From NCBI RefSeq assembly GCF_003201355.1, contig NZ_QICL01000031.1, positions 1 to 54,607 of the forward strand: a DNA stretch of 54,607 nucleotides, in the 5' to 3' direction. This stretch comes from Indolivaga alginatilytica (GTDB lineage: Bacteria; Bacteroidota; Bacteroidia; Bacteroidales; Dysgonomonadaceae). This document shows, one piece after another, positions 45,247-53,947 of this stretch. Each line of letters begins with the position of its first letter. The stretch's first letter is position 1. Made by a program: the position numbers and the translations under genes. The notes below the pieces were generated by a model. The model was not told the DNA's origin. It searched no databases and saw only the letters and a program-made list of their open reading frames with translations.

Positions 45247-47796
45247 ATGGGAAAAACTGTAGAATTAGAAATCATTGAGTGGGTAAAATCACTATCATAT
45301 TGGGAAAAATATATTGCATCATACATACTGAACAATATTGATATAACAAATGAAATCTTGCAAAAATCTTACATCTTTTTTAAAGAAGATGCAGGACTTA
45401 TAGAGAATCATAATTTGGAACGACAAGATATAATATTTAAAGGTGGTATTGTTAATAATGAAGAATCTAATTCTCTTCTCAAAGAGGTACATAGTATAAA
45501 GAATGTAAATGCTTTAAAAGAGGACCAAGTAATACCTATAGGGGAAAAACTAACATTAATCTATGGTGAAAATGGTGTTGGTAAATCAGGATACATAAGA
45601 TTGCTAAACAATGTTTTCAAATCAAGAGGAGATAAGAGTATCGTACCTAATATTTATTCTCCAAATCAATCTAAACCACCTTGTTGCACTTTTAAATTCA
45701 TGAAAGATTCCAACATCTATGAGATTTCATACCCCGAGAGCGAAAATTCACCAGAATTTAATCTGTATTCCGTTTTTGATTCATCTACAGCTCATGCTCA
45801 TTTAACACAAGAAGATGAGCTTACCTTTATTCCAAATTCGTTTTTGTTTTTTGATAAATTTATTAATAATCTACAGCATATTTTATATTTACTCTCATCT
45901 GAGATATCAAGTAAACAGAAACCGAATCCATTTAGAATATATTTTGAGAAAGAAACTTCCACAAAAACTATTATTGATGAGCTTTCTGCCAACTCTAAGA
46001 TTTTAGAAATAAAGAAATTATCAGAAATTTCAGAAGAAGAAAAATCGAAGAATGAAATAGATGTTAAAGAACTAAAGACATTAAACTCTACAGATATTCA
46101 GAAGAAGGCAAATGAGATAAGTAAGATAAAATCACTCCTCGTTGATTTAAATTTAAAAATAGAACAATCAAATTTACTATTCACAAAAGAACAGATTGAA
46201 TCTTTACAGTTAAGAATCAGTAACCATGGACAAAATATAGAGCTTTCTAAAATAGAAGGCATTGACCAGTTTAAGACTGATAAATTCAAATCAATTGGGA
46301 GTAATGAATGGAAAAACTTTATAAAATCAGCGGAAATATACGCTAAATTGCAAAATCTAGATATAAGTAATATTCCAATTCAAATTGATTATTGCTTATT
46401 TTGTCAACAACGATTAGACGAAAGTGCAAAAAAAACGATAGAATCATATTGGTCTTTTTTGTCAAGTAAAGTCGAAAACGAATTGAAAATCAGCAGCAAA
46501 GACATAAAAGATTTAGTAAACTTATATGAACAAATAGATTTCGATTTAATAAAGAAGGGAACAATATTAGAGGAATGGCTAAAAGAGAACTATGAAGATT
46601 TGCTATCAAATATAGAATCTAATCTATCTTTACAGAAAAACTATTGTGTCAAAATTTTAGCTTCACTTAAAAATATAGAATGGAATACGGAAATAACTAC
46701 TTTTCAAATAGATAAGAAATTTATTGGAGATTTAAATAAAATACTTTCTGATGAATTATTGAAATTAGATATTGAGAAAATAAGTGAAAGGAAAAAACAA
46801 CTTGACAAATCAAACAATGAATATTTAGATAGATGTAGACTAGCTCCATTAATTGATCAAATTGAGGAATGGATAAATGTTTGTAAATGGATTAAGAAAG
46901 CAGAAAATAAGCAGTTTACGACAAGAAAAGTAACATCTAAACAGAAGGATCTTTTCACTAAATATGTTACAGAGGATTATGTTAAAACATTTAATGAGGA
47001 ATGCACCCTTTTAAATGCAAATTTTAAAGTTGAAATTCAACAACGAGGAAGTAAAGGAACAACACTAAAAAAACTTTCTCTGAAAGGGGAAACTCCAGCA
47101 AAAATATTAAGTGAAGGAGAACAAAGAGCAATCGCTTTTGCTGATTTTCTCTCAGAAGTTCAAATGGGAGGCAATGTTAAAGGTCTCTTTTTTGACGATC
47201 CGGTTAATTCTTTAGATCATAAGAGAAAGTATATAATTGCACAACGTATTGTTGAAGAATCTAAAAATAAACAAGTAATTATATTTACTCATGACATCTC
47301 TTTTTTTATGTCTTTACAGTCTATTGCTATTGAGAATAATGTAGAGTGTACTTATACAACAATAAGAAAAATACTTAATATCCCAGGCATTATTATTTCC
47401 GAACTTCCATGGCCGGCAATGAATGTTAAAGAACGTATATCTAAATTGAAGCAGAAGTTACAAAACCTTAGTCCTGTTGAAAATTCGGATAATGTCGATG
47501 AATATTACTTTCAAGCAAAATCTTGGTGTGGCTTATTGAGAGAAAGTTGGGAAAGAAGTGTCGAAGAAAAGCTGTTTAATGATGCCATCCAACGTTTCAA
47601 TCCTGCTATCCAAACTCAAAGATTAAAAAAAGCACCATTCACCGTTGCATTATATAGTGATATAGAAAAAGGTATGGGAGAATGTTCTAATTGGGTTCAC
47701 GATCAAGCAAGAGCTTTAAATCAAGATGCACCAAATACAAAAGAATTAAAGACCTATTTAGATCTCTTCGAAACTTTTGTTAAACAATTCAATTAG
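45247..47796 (+). CDS. SMC/RloC-like ABC ATPase, predicted defence protein
   Basis: 849 residues. Walker A GENGVGKS (about 107-114), long coiled-coil region (250-560) interrupted by a CLFC pair (C383, C386) that resembles a zinc hook, ABC signature LSEGEQRA (621-628), Walker B GLFFDDPVNSLD (646-657) and H-loop FTHDISFF. The C-terminal ~120 residues (SWERSVEEKLFNDAIQRFNP, CSNWVHDQARALN) are shared by AAA ATPases of defence islands. RloC and PrrC have this plan plus a tRNA nuclease; I see no clear nuclease motif here. It stops 22 bp before the kwaA start. Confidence 0.75.
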   Translation: MGKTVELEIIEWVKSLSYWEKYIASYILNNIDITNEILQKSYIFFKEDAGLIENHNLERQDIIFKGGIVNNEESNSLLKEVHSIKNVNALKEDQVIPIGEKLTLIYGENGVGKSGYIRLLNNVFKSRGDKSIVPNIYSPNQSKPPCCTFKFMKDSNIYEISYPESENSPEFNLYSVFDSSTAHAHLTQEDELTFIPNSFLFFDKFINNLQHILYLLSSEISSKQKPNPFRIYFEKETSTKTIIDELSANSKILEIKKLSEISEEEKSKNEIDVKELKTLNSTDIQKKANEISKIKSLLVDLNLKIEQSNLLFTKEQIESLQLRISNHGQNIELSKIEGIDQFKTDKFKSIGSNEWKNFIKSAEIYAKLQNLDISNIPIQIDYCLFCQQRLDESAKKTIESYWSFLSSKVENELKISSKDIKDLVNLYEQIDFDLIKKGTILEEWLKENYEDLLSNIESNLSLQKNYCVKILASLKNIEWNTEITTFQIDKKFIGDLNKILSDELLKLDIEKISERKKQLDKSNNEYLDRCRLAPLIDQIEEWINVCKWIKKAENKQFTTRKVTSKQKDLFTKYVTEDYVKTFNEECTLLNANFKVEIQQRGSKGTTLKKLSLKGETPAKILSEGEQRAIAFADFLSEVQMGGNVKGLFFDDPVNSLDHKRKYIIAQRIVEESKNKQVIIFTHDISFFMSLQSIAIENNVECTYTTIRKILNIPGIIISELPWPAMNVKERISKLKQKLQNLSPVENSDNVDEYYFQAKSWCGLLRESWERSVEEKLFNDAIQRFNPAIQTQRLKKAPFTVALYSDIEKGMGECSNWVHDQARALNQDAPNTKELKTYLDLFETFVKQFN

Positions 47797-47818
47797 CCAT
47801 ATTATTTCGAGTGACATT

Positions 47819-48397
47819 ATGATAAGAAAAATAGGATTATATTTTTTGTCTCTATGGTTATTGTTTTTATTAATTATTATAATCACAGTTGATATTCCTA
47901 TTTACTGGGGAGAAGATAGTCAGTTTATAGGAATAAATTATCTGTTCTCTCGCAATATAGTTCCTTTTATATGCATTATAGCACTTATTATTGGCGCTTT
48001 TTCGTTTTACGACTTCAATCATAAATTAAAAGGGACTCCTGAATTGGCATTTAAAATTACAGAAATAGAAAATATTGATTATGAACATCTGACGTTTCTT
48101 ACAACATACATTATTCCTTTAGTTTGTTTTAATTTTGACAGTGTTAGATATGAATTAGTGCTACTTATTGTATTGATAATAATAGGGATAATATATATTC
48201 GTACAAATTTATATTATGCAAATCCAACTTTAGCTATTTTAGGATTTAGGATATATAAAGTTACTGGAGATTTTGTTAGAATAGGAACAAGAAATAATAT
48301 TGTTTTGATAACAAGAGATAAACTAGATAAATCTGACAGAGTAAAGTATATAAAATTAGACCCGAACATTTTTTATGCAAAAAAAATAAAATCATGA
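47819..48397 (+). CDS. kwaA: KwaA-like four-helix membrane protein (Kiwa)
   Basis: 192 residues from ATG 47819; an earlier in-frame ATG at 47777 overlaps the ATPase and adds a polar stretch. Four hydrophobic segments (IGLYFLSLWLLFLLIIIITV, IVPFICIIALIIGAF, FLTTYIIPLVCF, LVLLIVLIIIGIIYI). The text YEHLTFLTTYIIPLVCF fits the conserved core I recall for KwaA. Kiwa senses phage at the membrane through KwaA. The stop overlaps the next gene by 4 bp. The call rests on size, topology and the KwaB-like partner. Confidence 0.72.
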   Translation: MIRKIGLYFLSLWLLFLLIIIITVDIPIYWGEDSQFIGINYLFSRNIVPFICIIALIIGAFSFYDFNHKLKGTPELAFKITEIENIDYEHLTFLTTYIIPLVCFNFDSVRYELVLLIVLIIIGIIYIRTNLYYANPTLAILGFRIYKVTGDFVRIGTRNNIVLITRDKLDKSDRVKYIKLDPNIFYAKKIKS

Positions 48398-49356
48398 ATA
48401 GAGAAGACTTAATACAGCATTTAGGTTTTGTGTCTCAGCCTGAAATTGAAATACAAATTATAATATATGCTATTTTAAAAGAAGAGGAGTTTCCTCGAAA
48501 GTTAGATATTAAAGAAACAGATCTACCTAGTTTAGCTGATATGTTTTTAAAGAGTATAAAGAAAAAGATTATAGAAAATGATACATTTTCAATACTTGCT
48601 TTATCAACTGCTGATGAACGAACGAACTGTTATTATGAATATGATCTAGATTTACCTGTAGAACTACAAAATCTAGAGAGCGTTATTGGAAATGATGATA
48701 TCTCTATTTTTAGTTTCAACAATCATAACATTCAAGATATTGACTCCTTAATAATTGTAATCTCACAAGGAGACCAACAGATATCTCTATTTAAAAAATT
48801 ATCGACTGTTGAAATAATAGGACCAAGTGGTTATTTAGTGTGGAAATCTAATCAAAGGCTTGAAAAATTTGAAGATAGTTTGCTTCGAATCAGTCCAAAT
48901 TTTCAAGCCATACTTGTTAATAATACAGTAGTAATATTAGATTTGAAATTTATAGAGAGAAGTTTTGGCTTTATTGATGTTATCAAAAGAGAAGCTTTAC
49001 TTGGACTTAATGCTATAAGAGACATTAATATTATTTCAAACTTAAATACTTTAGAAGAATTAGTTGATGATATTACTTTCGCAAGAAAGCTTACAAAAAT
49101 AGCACGGAATTCTCCTGTGATCCAGAAAAGTATACCAAATACTGTTATTATAACTTTTACCGAGACACATCCAGCACTTAAAGGTAAAATCAGGTATAAT
49201 GATACGAAAACTCAAATAAACTTACATACAAAAACAGCGAAAAACCTATTTGTAAAGTTATTAAATGATGATTTTCTTACATCAGAATTAACAAGTTCAT
49301 ATTATGATTCTTTAGCAAAAGATAATATTGATCTTATTGAAGAGGAAATAAATTAG
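48394..49356 (+). CDS. kwaB: KwaB-like DUF4868 protein (Kiwa)
   Basis: 320 residues, the size of KwaB (~315). The middle has the DUF4868 pattern: DSLIIVISQGDQQISLFKKL, RLEKFEDSLLRISPNFQAIL, NNTVVILDLKFIERSFGFIDVI. KwaB is the cytoplasmic partner of KwaA and acts on phage DNA replication or late transcription in the known system. Translationally coupled to kwaA (ATGA overlap). No signal peptide or membrane helix. Confidence 0.78.
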   Translation: MNREDLIQHLGFVSQPEIEIQIIIYAILKEEEFPRKLDIKETDLPSLADMFLKSIKKKIIENDTFSILALSTADERTNCYYEYDLDLPVELQNLESVIGNDDISIFSFNNHNIQDIDSLIIVISQGDQQISLFKKLSTVEIIGPSGYLVWKSNQRLEKFEDSLLRISPNFQAILVNNTVVILDLKFIERSFGFIDVIKREALLGLNAIRDINIISNLNTLEELVDDITFARKLTKIARNSPVIQKSIPNTVIITFTETHPALKGKIRYNDTKTQINLHTKTAKNLFVKLLNDDFLTSELTSSYYDSLAKDNIDLIEEEIN

Positions 49357-49424
49357 TACGATATTATTAAGTAAGAGGGTTTAAATATTGAGGTCTATGA
49401 GTATAGTGCTACAAGCTATGAGTC

Positions 49425-49454
49425 AAAAGGCGAGCAAATTCTGCTCGCTTTTTT
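49425..49454. terminator. Terminator at the cargo/RhuM boundary, module B
   Basis: AAAAGGCGAGCA / TGCTCGCTTTTTT with a short loop; convergent terminator for kwaB (+) and the RhuM-like gene (-). Same position as 41355-41383 in module A. Confidence 0.8.
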
Positions 49455-49474
49455 AGTGAAAACCAAAACCTCTT

Positions 49475-49879
49475 CTAATTCAATGATATATTATCAAAAT
49501 CATACCGAAACACCACAACTGACTGGCTTTCCTGCTGCCTGCAAATCCTTTCTATCAGCCATTCTCTAAAAACCTCCGCATTCCTAGACTTAATACGATA
49601 AGCCAAAGCAATAATTGCATCTAGGTTGTAGTAAACAGTTTGCCGTTCTCTATATGTACCAGAGTTGGCTGTGTATCTGTGAGTATAAGAAACTTCATCC
49701 TCCCGCAAGACACCCGATTTTAAAACTGCCCGAAGGTTATTGTTAATCGTTTGAGTATAGACACCAAATAAGGATGCTATTTCATAATGTGTGAGCCACA
49801 CTGTCTCATTTATCGGTTTGAAAATAACTTCTGTGTTATTATTCTCATCTGTACTGATATATAATTTGCCTGTTTCCAT
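49475..49879 (-). CDS. RhuM-like DNA-binding protein, module B copy
   Basis: 134 residues, about 85% identical to 41410-41814, same length, with VWLTHYEIASLFGVYTQTINNNLRAVL and NLDAIIALAYRIKSRNAEVF. Here it starts 11 bp after the intA' stop, so it is clearly in the recombinase operon. The strong conservation beside diverged integrases suggests it matters for the module. Confidence 0.72.
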   Translation of the reverse strand: METGKLYISTDENNNTEVIFKPINETVWLTHYEIASLFGVYTQTINNNLRAVLKSGVLREDEVSYTHRYTANSGTYRERQTVYYNLDAIIALAYRIKSRNAEVFREWLIERICRQQESQSVVVFRYDFDNISLN

Positions 49880-49890
49880 AATTTTGATTT

Positions 49891-51270
49891 TTAGATTGGT
49901 TGATTATTACTGTTAATTTCTTTCTCAGGATACCTCCTGTTTCTTCTGCCGGGTTTATATATCTTTTTATCAGTTTCGGCTAAGGTGTATTTTCCTCCGA
50001 TATGTTCTGCCAGATTGGTCATATCCTCATTAATCTTTGTTCTTGTGACCTCCGCATAGATTTGGGTCGTTTTTATTGAGAGATGCCCCATCATCTGACT
50101 AAGGCTTTCAATGGGTACTCCCTGTGTCAGGCAAACGGTTGTTGCAAATGTAAATCGGCTCATATGGAAAGTAAGCCGTTTGTCAATCTTAGCTGCTTTA
50201 GCCAGTCGTTTGAGTTGCCAGTTCATATTCACATGAGTTTGCAGTTGGAAAACTTTTCCATCCGTTCCTGCAAATTCGGTGTTTTGGTATTTGTTTAGGA
50301 TTTGAATGGGTATATCCAGTAATGGTATGTAAGAAGCTGTTCCTGTTTTCTGCCTGTTCAGGGTTACCCATAAACTGCCGTCTTCCTGTTGTTGGATATT
50401 ACTGTGCTTCAGATTTCTTAAATCGATACCGGTAATACCTGTGAATGCACAAAAGATAAACATATCCAGGGTAAAGTTCCATGTATCATGTTTGGTCTGT
50501 ATCTGCATCAAACGTTGTATTTCATCATTGGTAAGCCACGGACGTTTGGGGATGATCCTTTCAGGGATAAAATCAAAGAAAGGGTCTTGGCGGATCAAGC
50601 CTTTGTTGAAGGCTCGCTTTATGGTGGTTCGAAGCGGAATCATATTTGCTTTTACTGTTCTGGGTGTCATCTTCAGATCGATTCTCAGGTAATAGGCATA
50701 GGCTTCGATAAATGCAATATTGACCTGACCGAAAGGAATATCTTCTATACTATACTTTTCAACTAGAAATTTTTTCAGATGTTTATAAGCATTCGGATAG
50801 ACAACATAGGTCGATTCGGTTATCTTGACACCGACACTCTTTCGTTTTTCTTCCACCAGTTCCCCATATTCCTGCATCAGACTGGTATTCTTTGTTCCGA
50901 TACCTTTGAGTGCATTTTTCAGGGCTTCGGCTGTTACATAGCCGTTTTCTTCTACCATGTGTTTGTAATGATCCGCTAATGTTGTTTTCAGTTCGTCTAT
51001 CTGACGGTTGATATAAGCAGGTTCGTTGGTGGTATCAGTTTTCTTCATTGGTTTCAGGATAGCTAATCCGTCTTTGGTATCCCAACATTCGGGTAGAATA
51101 TCCAAGCCTGTGCTGAAAGCTGTATTTTTACCGTCTATACTGATACGCCCCACTATTGGACACTTACCTGACTTCTTTGTTTTACTTGTATTCAGATAGA
51201 ATAATATGCTGAATGTGCTTCTGTTATTTTTATCTTGGTGTGTATGCTGTATATGTTGCATCTGTTGCAT
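49891..51270 (-). CDS. Tyrosine recombinase IntA', module B
   Basis: 459 residues: same architecture as the module A IntA, with an extra N-terminal stretch (MQQMQHIQHTHQDKN) and an intact basic C-terminal tail (PGRRNRRYPEKE) lost in module A. Motifs: FTGITGIDLRNL, HMSRFTFAT (the residue after the HxxR arginine is Phe, where the sibling has His), MGHLS and Tyr in TTQIYAE. The substitution next to HxxR may affect activity. Confidence 0.87.
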   Translation of the reverse strand: MQQMQHIQHTHQDKNNRSTFSILFYLNTSKTKKSGKCPIVGRISIDGKNTAFSTGLDILPECWDTKDGLAILKPMKKTDTTNEPAYINRQIDELKTTLADHYKHMVEENGYVTAEALKNALKGIGTKNTSLMQEYGELVEEKRKSVGVKITESTYVVYPNAYKHLKKFLVEKYSIEDIPFGQVNIAFIEAYAYYLRIDLKMTPRTVKANMIPLRTTIKRAFNKGLIRQDPFFDFIPERIIPKRPWLTNDEIQRLMQIQTKHDTWNFTLDMFIFCAFTGITGIDLRNLKHSNIQQQEDGSLWVTLNRQKTGTASYIPLLDIPIQILNKYQNTEFAGTDGKVFQLQTHVNMNWQLKRLAKAAKIDKRLTFHMSRFTFATTVCLTQGVPIESLSQMMGHLSIKTTQIYAEVTRTKINEDMTNLAEHIGGKYTLAETDKKIYKPGRRNRRYPEKEINSNNQPI

Positions 51271-51469
51271 GGCTATATATGTTGAATTTATAGATTTATG
51301 AATTGCTTAATTAATTTATTGATCAATTAAGTAACAGTAAATATTTATTTTTACATTTTATAACTATCTCTCGCTATTATACTTACCAAAGTAATAAATA
51401 GGTTTGAGATCTTAATCTATTGATTGTTATTCAAAAGAATCTAATTTATGATTTATTCAGATTTGTAAT

Positions 51470-52720
51470 TTATTCCGGAAAGTTGAATTTGCCTACAAGA
51501 CGGTTTGATAGTTGCTTCATATCGCTTCCTATCTTCTCATTATTGACACGGGCGTACCGTTGGGTGGTCTGAATATTGCGATGCCCCATCATTCGGCTGA
51601 CACTTTCTATGGGTACTCCCTGAGAGAGGCAAAGTTGGCTTGCAAATGTATGACGGGCAACATGGTAGCTTATTTTAGTTGCTATACCACAGTGTTTTGC
51701 GACTGCTTTTAGAGCATCGGTGATGCGTCTATGAGATAATACAACAAAGACAGGGTCATCTTTACCTGTTCCGCTTATACCTTTGTATTTCTCTATAATC
51801 CGAATCGGTATATCCAGTAACTTTACATTGAATGTAATATCTGTCTTTTGCCTGCTCTTGAATATCCACAGGCTACCATCTTCTTCCTGAATAATATCTT
51901 TCCAGACAAATCCTTTGAGATCGGCATACGATAAGCCTGTGAATGCTGCAAATACAAATAAGTCCCGAATGAAAGACTGACTGGATGATTCTATAGGAGT
52001 AGACATTAATCGTTCAAATTCTTCGGCTGAAAGCGATCTGATTTGGAATTCGGGTTTTTCGATTTTGTATCCATAGAAAGGAGGGTGTGTGATCAGGTTA
52101 CGATGTAAAGCAATACGCACAGCTTTCTGTAACAAGGCGACTATCGAAACAATGGATTCAGATTTCAGTTTACGCTCTACCCGCAGGTTAAAGTCATAGG
52201 CTTCGATAAAGGGCAGGTCTAATTGAGAAAGAGGGATATCTTCAACATTATACTTTTCTTTCAGAAAACGTTTTAGGTTTTTATAGGCTGTTATGTATTT
52301 GAAGTAAGTTGAAGGGGCACGATCGATACCAATTCGTGAGTGAAATTCCTGCATCATCTCTTCAAACAGCACAAGCAGAGTTTTCTGTGCGGTGGCTATT
52401 CCTTGAAACGCATTTTTGACCTGTAGGGCTGTTACTTCTCCTGTACGGTCTAAGATATCTTTGTAATGGGAATGAATGGAGAGGTTGATTTTGTTTATCT
52501 CCCGATTTAACTCAACAGCAATTTTACTTTTGCCGATTGCTCGTCCTGATTTTACATTCCAGAGATTTTCAGAAACAGATAATTTTGAACCAAATTGGGC
52601 GATACTGTTACCGATAATAATCTTCCCGACGATGGGATAGATTCTGGAGGAATCTACATGGGTCTTACTTAAACTTTGTTCTCTTTTGAGGTAGAAAGAT
52701 ACCTTTAATTCTTGTTTCAT
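51470..52720 (-). CDS. Tyrosine recombinase IntB', module B, next to attR
   Basis: 416 residues, close relative of IntB (43175). FTGLSYADLKG (Ser at box I), HVARHTFAS, MGHRN and Tyr in TTQRYAR. It is separated from intA' by 200 bp without a gene. It lies 280 bp from attR at 53000, so it is the prime candidate for the enzyme that joined the element to the FISUMP gene. Confidence 0.88.
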   Translation of the reverse strand: MKQELKVSFYLKREQSLSKTHVDSSRIYPIVGKIIIGNSIAQFGSKLSVSENLWNVKSGRAIGKSKIAVELNREINKINLSIHSHYKDILDRTGEVTALQVKNAFQGIATAQKTLLVLFEEMMQEFHSRIGIDRAPSTYFKYITAYKNLKRFLKEKYNVEDIPLSQLDLPFIEAYDFNLRVERKLKSESIVSIVALLQKAVRIALHRNLITHPPFYGYKIEKPEFQIRSLSAEEFERLMSTPIESSSQSFIRDLFVFAAFTGLSYADLKGFVWKDIIQEEDGSLWIFKSRQKTDITFNVKLLDIPIRIIEKYKGISGTGKDDPVFVVLSHRRITDALKAVAKHCGIATKISYHVARHTFASQLCLSQGVPIESVSRMMGHRNIQTTQRYARVNNEKIGSDMKQLSNRLVGKFNFPE

Positions 52721-52758
52721 TTTGGCTCACATTTTAAGTTTTTAAATTACTTTTTCTG

Positions 52759-52999
52759 TGAGTTATTTGAATGGAGCAACAGGCAGACAATTAATGCTTT
52801 AATCAGTCAAATGGCGACGCCGGTTTGCTGTGTTTTGCTTCGTCTAAAATGGGTAACGTTTTAGAAACGGAACGTCTGCTGTATTCTGCTTAAATGCTTG
52901 TTTTTGACCTTAGACAGTAGATGACAGAGAAAGACGCTTCTCTCTGATTGCCATTTGGTTACCGCTTATTTCTATTCCTTGCTCTTGAGGGTCTAGGTT
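52759..52999. promoter_or_regulatory. Right-end arm region of the element (module B)
   Basis: TGAGTTATTTGAAT (52759-52772) and GGGTAACGTTTTAGAAACGG (52851-52870) match the right end of module A and, for the 14-mer in inverse orientation, the left end at 17279-17292. An inverted GGTTACC lies near 52956. Distance from the 14-mer to the junction is about 230 bp in both right ends. Confidence 0.65.
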
Positions 53000-53008
53000 G
53001 GGATGGCA
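53000..53008 (+). other. attR core GGGATGGCA
   Basis: Identical to 17155-17163 and in the same reading frame (GGA TGG CA) of the interrupted FISUMP gene. The element between the cores is about 35.8 kb. Confidence 0.75.
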
Positions 53009-53225
53009 GTTGGATAGAGGAGACTTCTCTCAATTATTCTATGTTTCTAAGTTTGCTGCTAAACAAGCAAACGGAGAAGGAGCTAGTATAGATCTGCATG
53101 ACTTTATTACATTCTATCCTAAAAATCCAGGAGAAAATGTGGCAGGTGATATTCCTTACAGCTACGGAACTTGGTATGGCGTGAGATATTGTAAAAGACT
53201 AACTCCCCAAGAATTAGGATATTAA
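53000..53225 (+). pseudogene. C-terminal part of the split FISUMP-domain gene
   Basis: Open from the core to a TAA at 53223-53225: GWQLDRGDFSQLFYVSKFAA … PYSYGTWYGVRYCKRLTPQE. SYGTWYGVRYCKR corresponds to the FISUMP end 'SYGxSVRCV', which the 16334-17167 part lacks. There is no ATG; a stop lies four codons before the core. It completes the protein begun at 16334. Confidence 0.78.
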
Positions 53226-53266
53226 GTATACTATATTCCGGGAAAACATGACAAAAACTTGCCCGA

Positions 53267-53857
53267 CTATGATGAGCCATTAGTATACATTGCTAGGAAA
53301 AATTCAGATGGAACTATTCCGGCACCTAAACCTACATCGTGATAAAATATTCCGCCGCCAATCCCCATATAATTGAGAGTGCTGTATGATATACTCGCAT
53401 AAGGCATCCAAACTTGCTCTTTTCCGGTTGTTATTACTTTTTGAATAGGGGTGAAGTTGTAAGCAAACTTTGATAATTTGTTATTCTGCACGCCTATTTC
53501 GTATGAAAGCTGCCCATTTTCGTTATCAAAAAGCGTATTTGCGTACTTCCTTTCCAAATTCCAATCTTCTACTGTTGCATCCTTCGATTTCGCAGTATCG
53601 ATTTCCGAGGTTTCTATACCTGTTGAATCTTTCTTGTAAACAGGAATATATTTAATGTCTCCCGGCACATTAACAATGTAGGGAATAGGAATATAGGCTG
53701 TATCGGTTATCGTTTCACCCTTTACATACTTTACGTCAATATCTGGGACGATTATTGATTTACAGATAAAAAATACGGAAATACTACCAACCAGTAAACC
53801 AATGAATAAACCGATCATCAGATAGCTAATATTGAATCTTATTTGGGTTGTATTCAT
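53267..53857 (-). CDS. Phage-type membrane-anchored protein (DUF6808-like)
   Basis: 196 residues: one N-terminal helix (YLMIGLFIGLLVGSISVFFI), an extracytoplasmic part with DTAYIPIPYIVNVPGDIKYIPVYKKDS, and a small beta-rich end (ASISYSTLNYMGIGGGIFY). Small proteins of this plan lie in lysis regions of Bacteroidales prophages. Possibly spanin-like; that role is inferred from position after the lysozyme-like gene. Confidence 0.6.
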   Translation of the reverse strand: MNTTQIRFNISYLMIGLFIGLLVGSISVFFICKSIIVPDIDVKYVKGETITDTAYIPIPYIVNVPGDIKYIPVYKKDSTGIETSEIDTAKSKDATVEDWNLERKYANTLFDNENGQLSYEIGVQNNKLSKFAYNFTPIQKVITTGKEQVWMPYASISYSTLNYMGIGGGIFYHDVGLGAGIVPSEFFLAMYTNGSS

Positions 53858-53947
53858 AATTTTTTAAAACTTTAAATTGTTTGTTTTCTATACATATCAG
53901 ATTTTCGTGTATAGAAAAATAGAAATATCTATACACGAAAAAAAATT

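Noticed and set aside
53226-53342. Continuation of the FISUMP frame past its stop (VYYIPGKHDKN…)
   Set aside because: Much of it is antisense to the C-terminus of the minus-strand phage-type gene, and the FISUMP domain is already complete at 53225, so an in-frame nonsense mutation is not needed to explain it.
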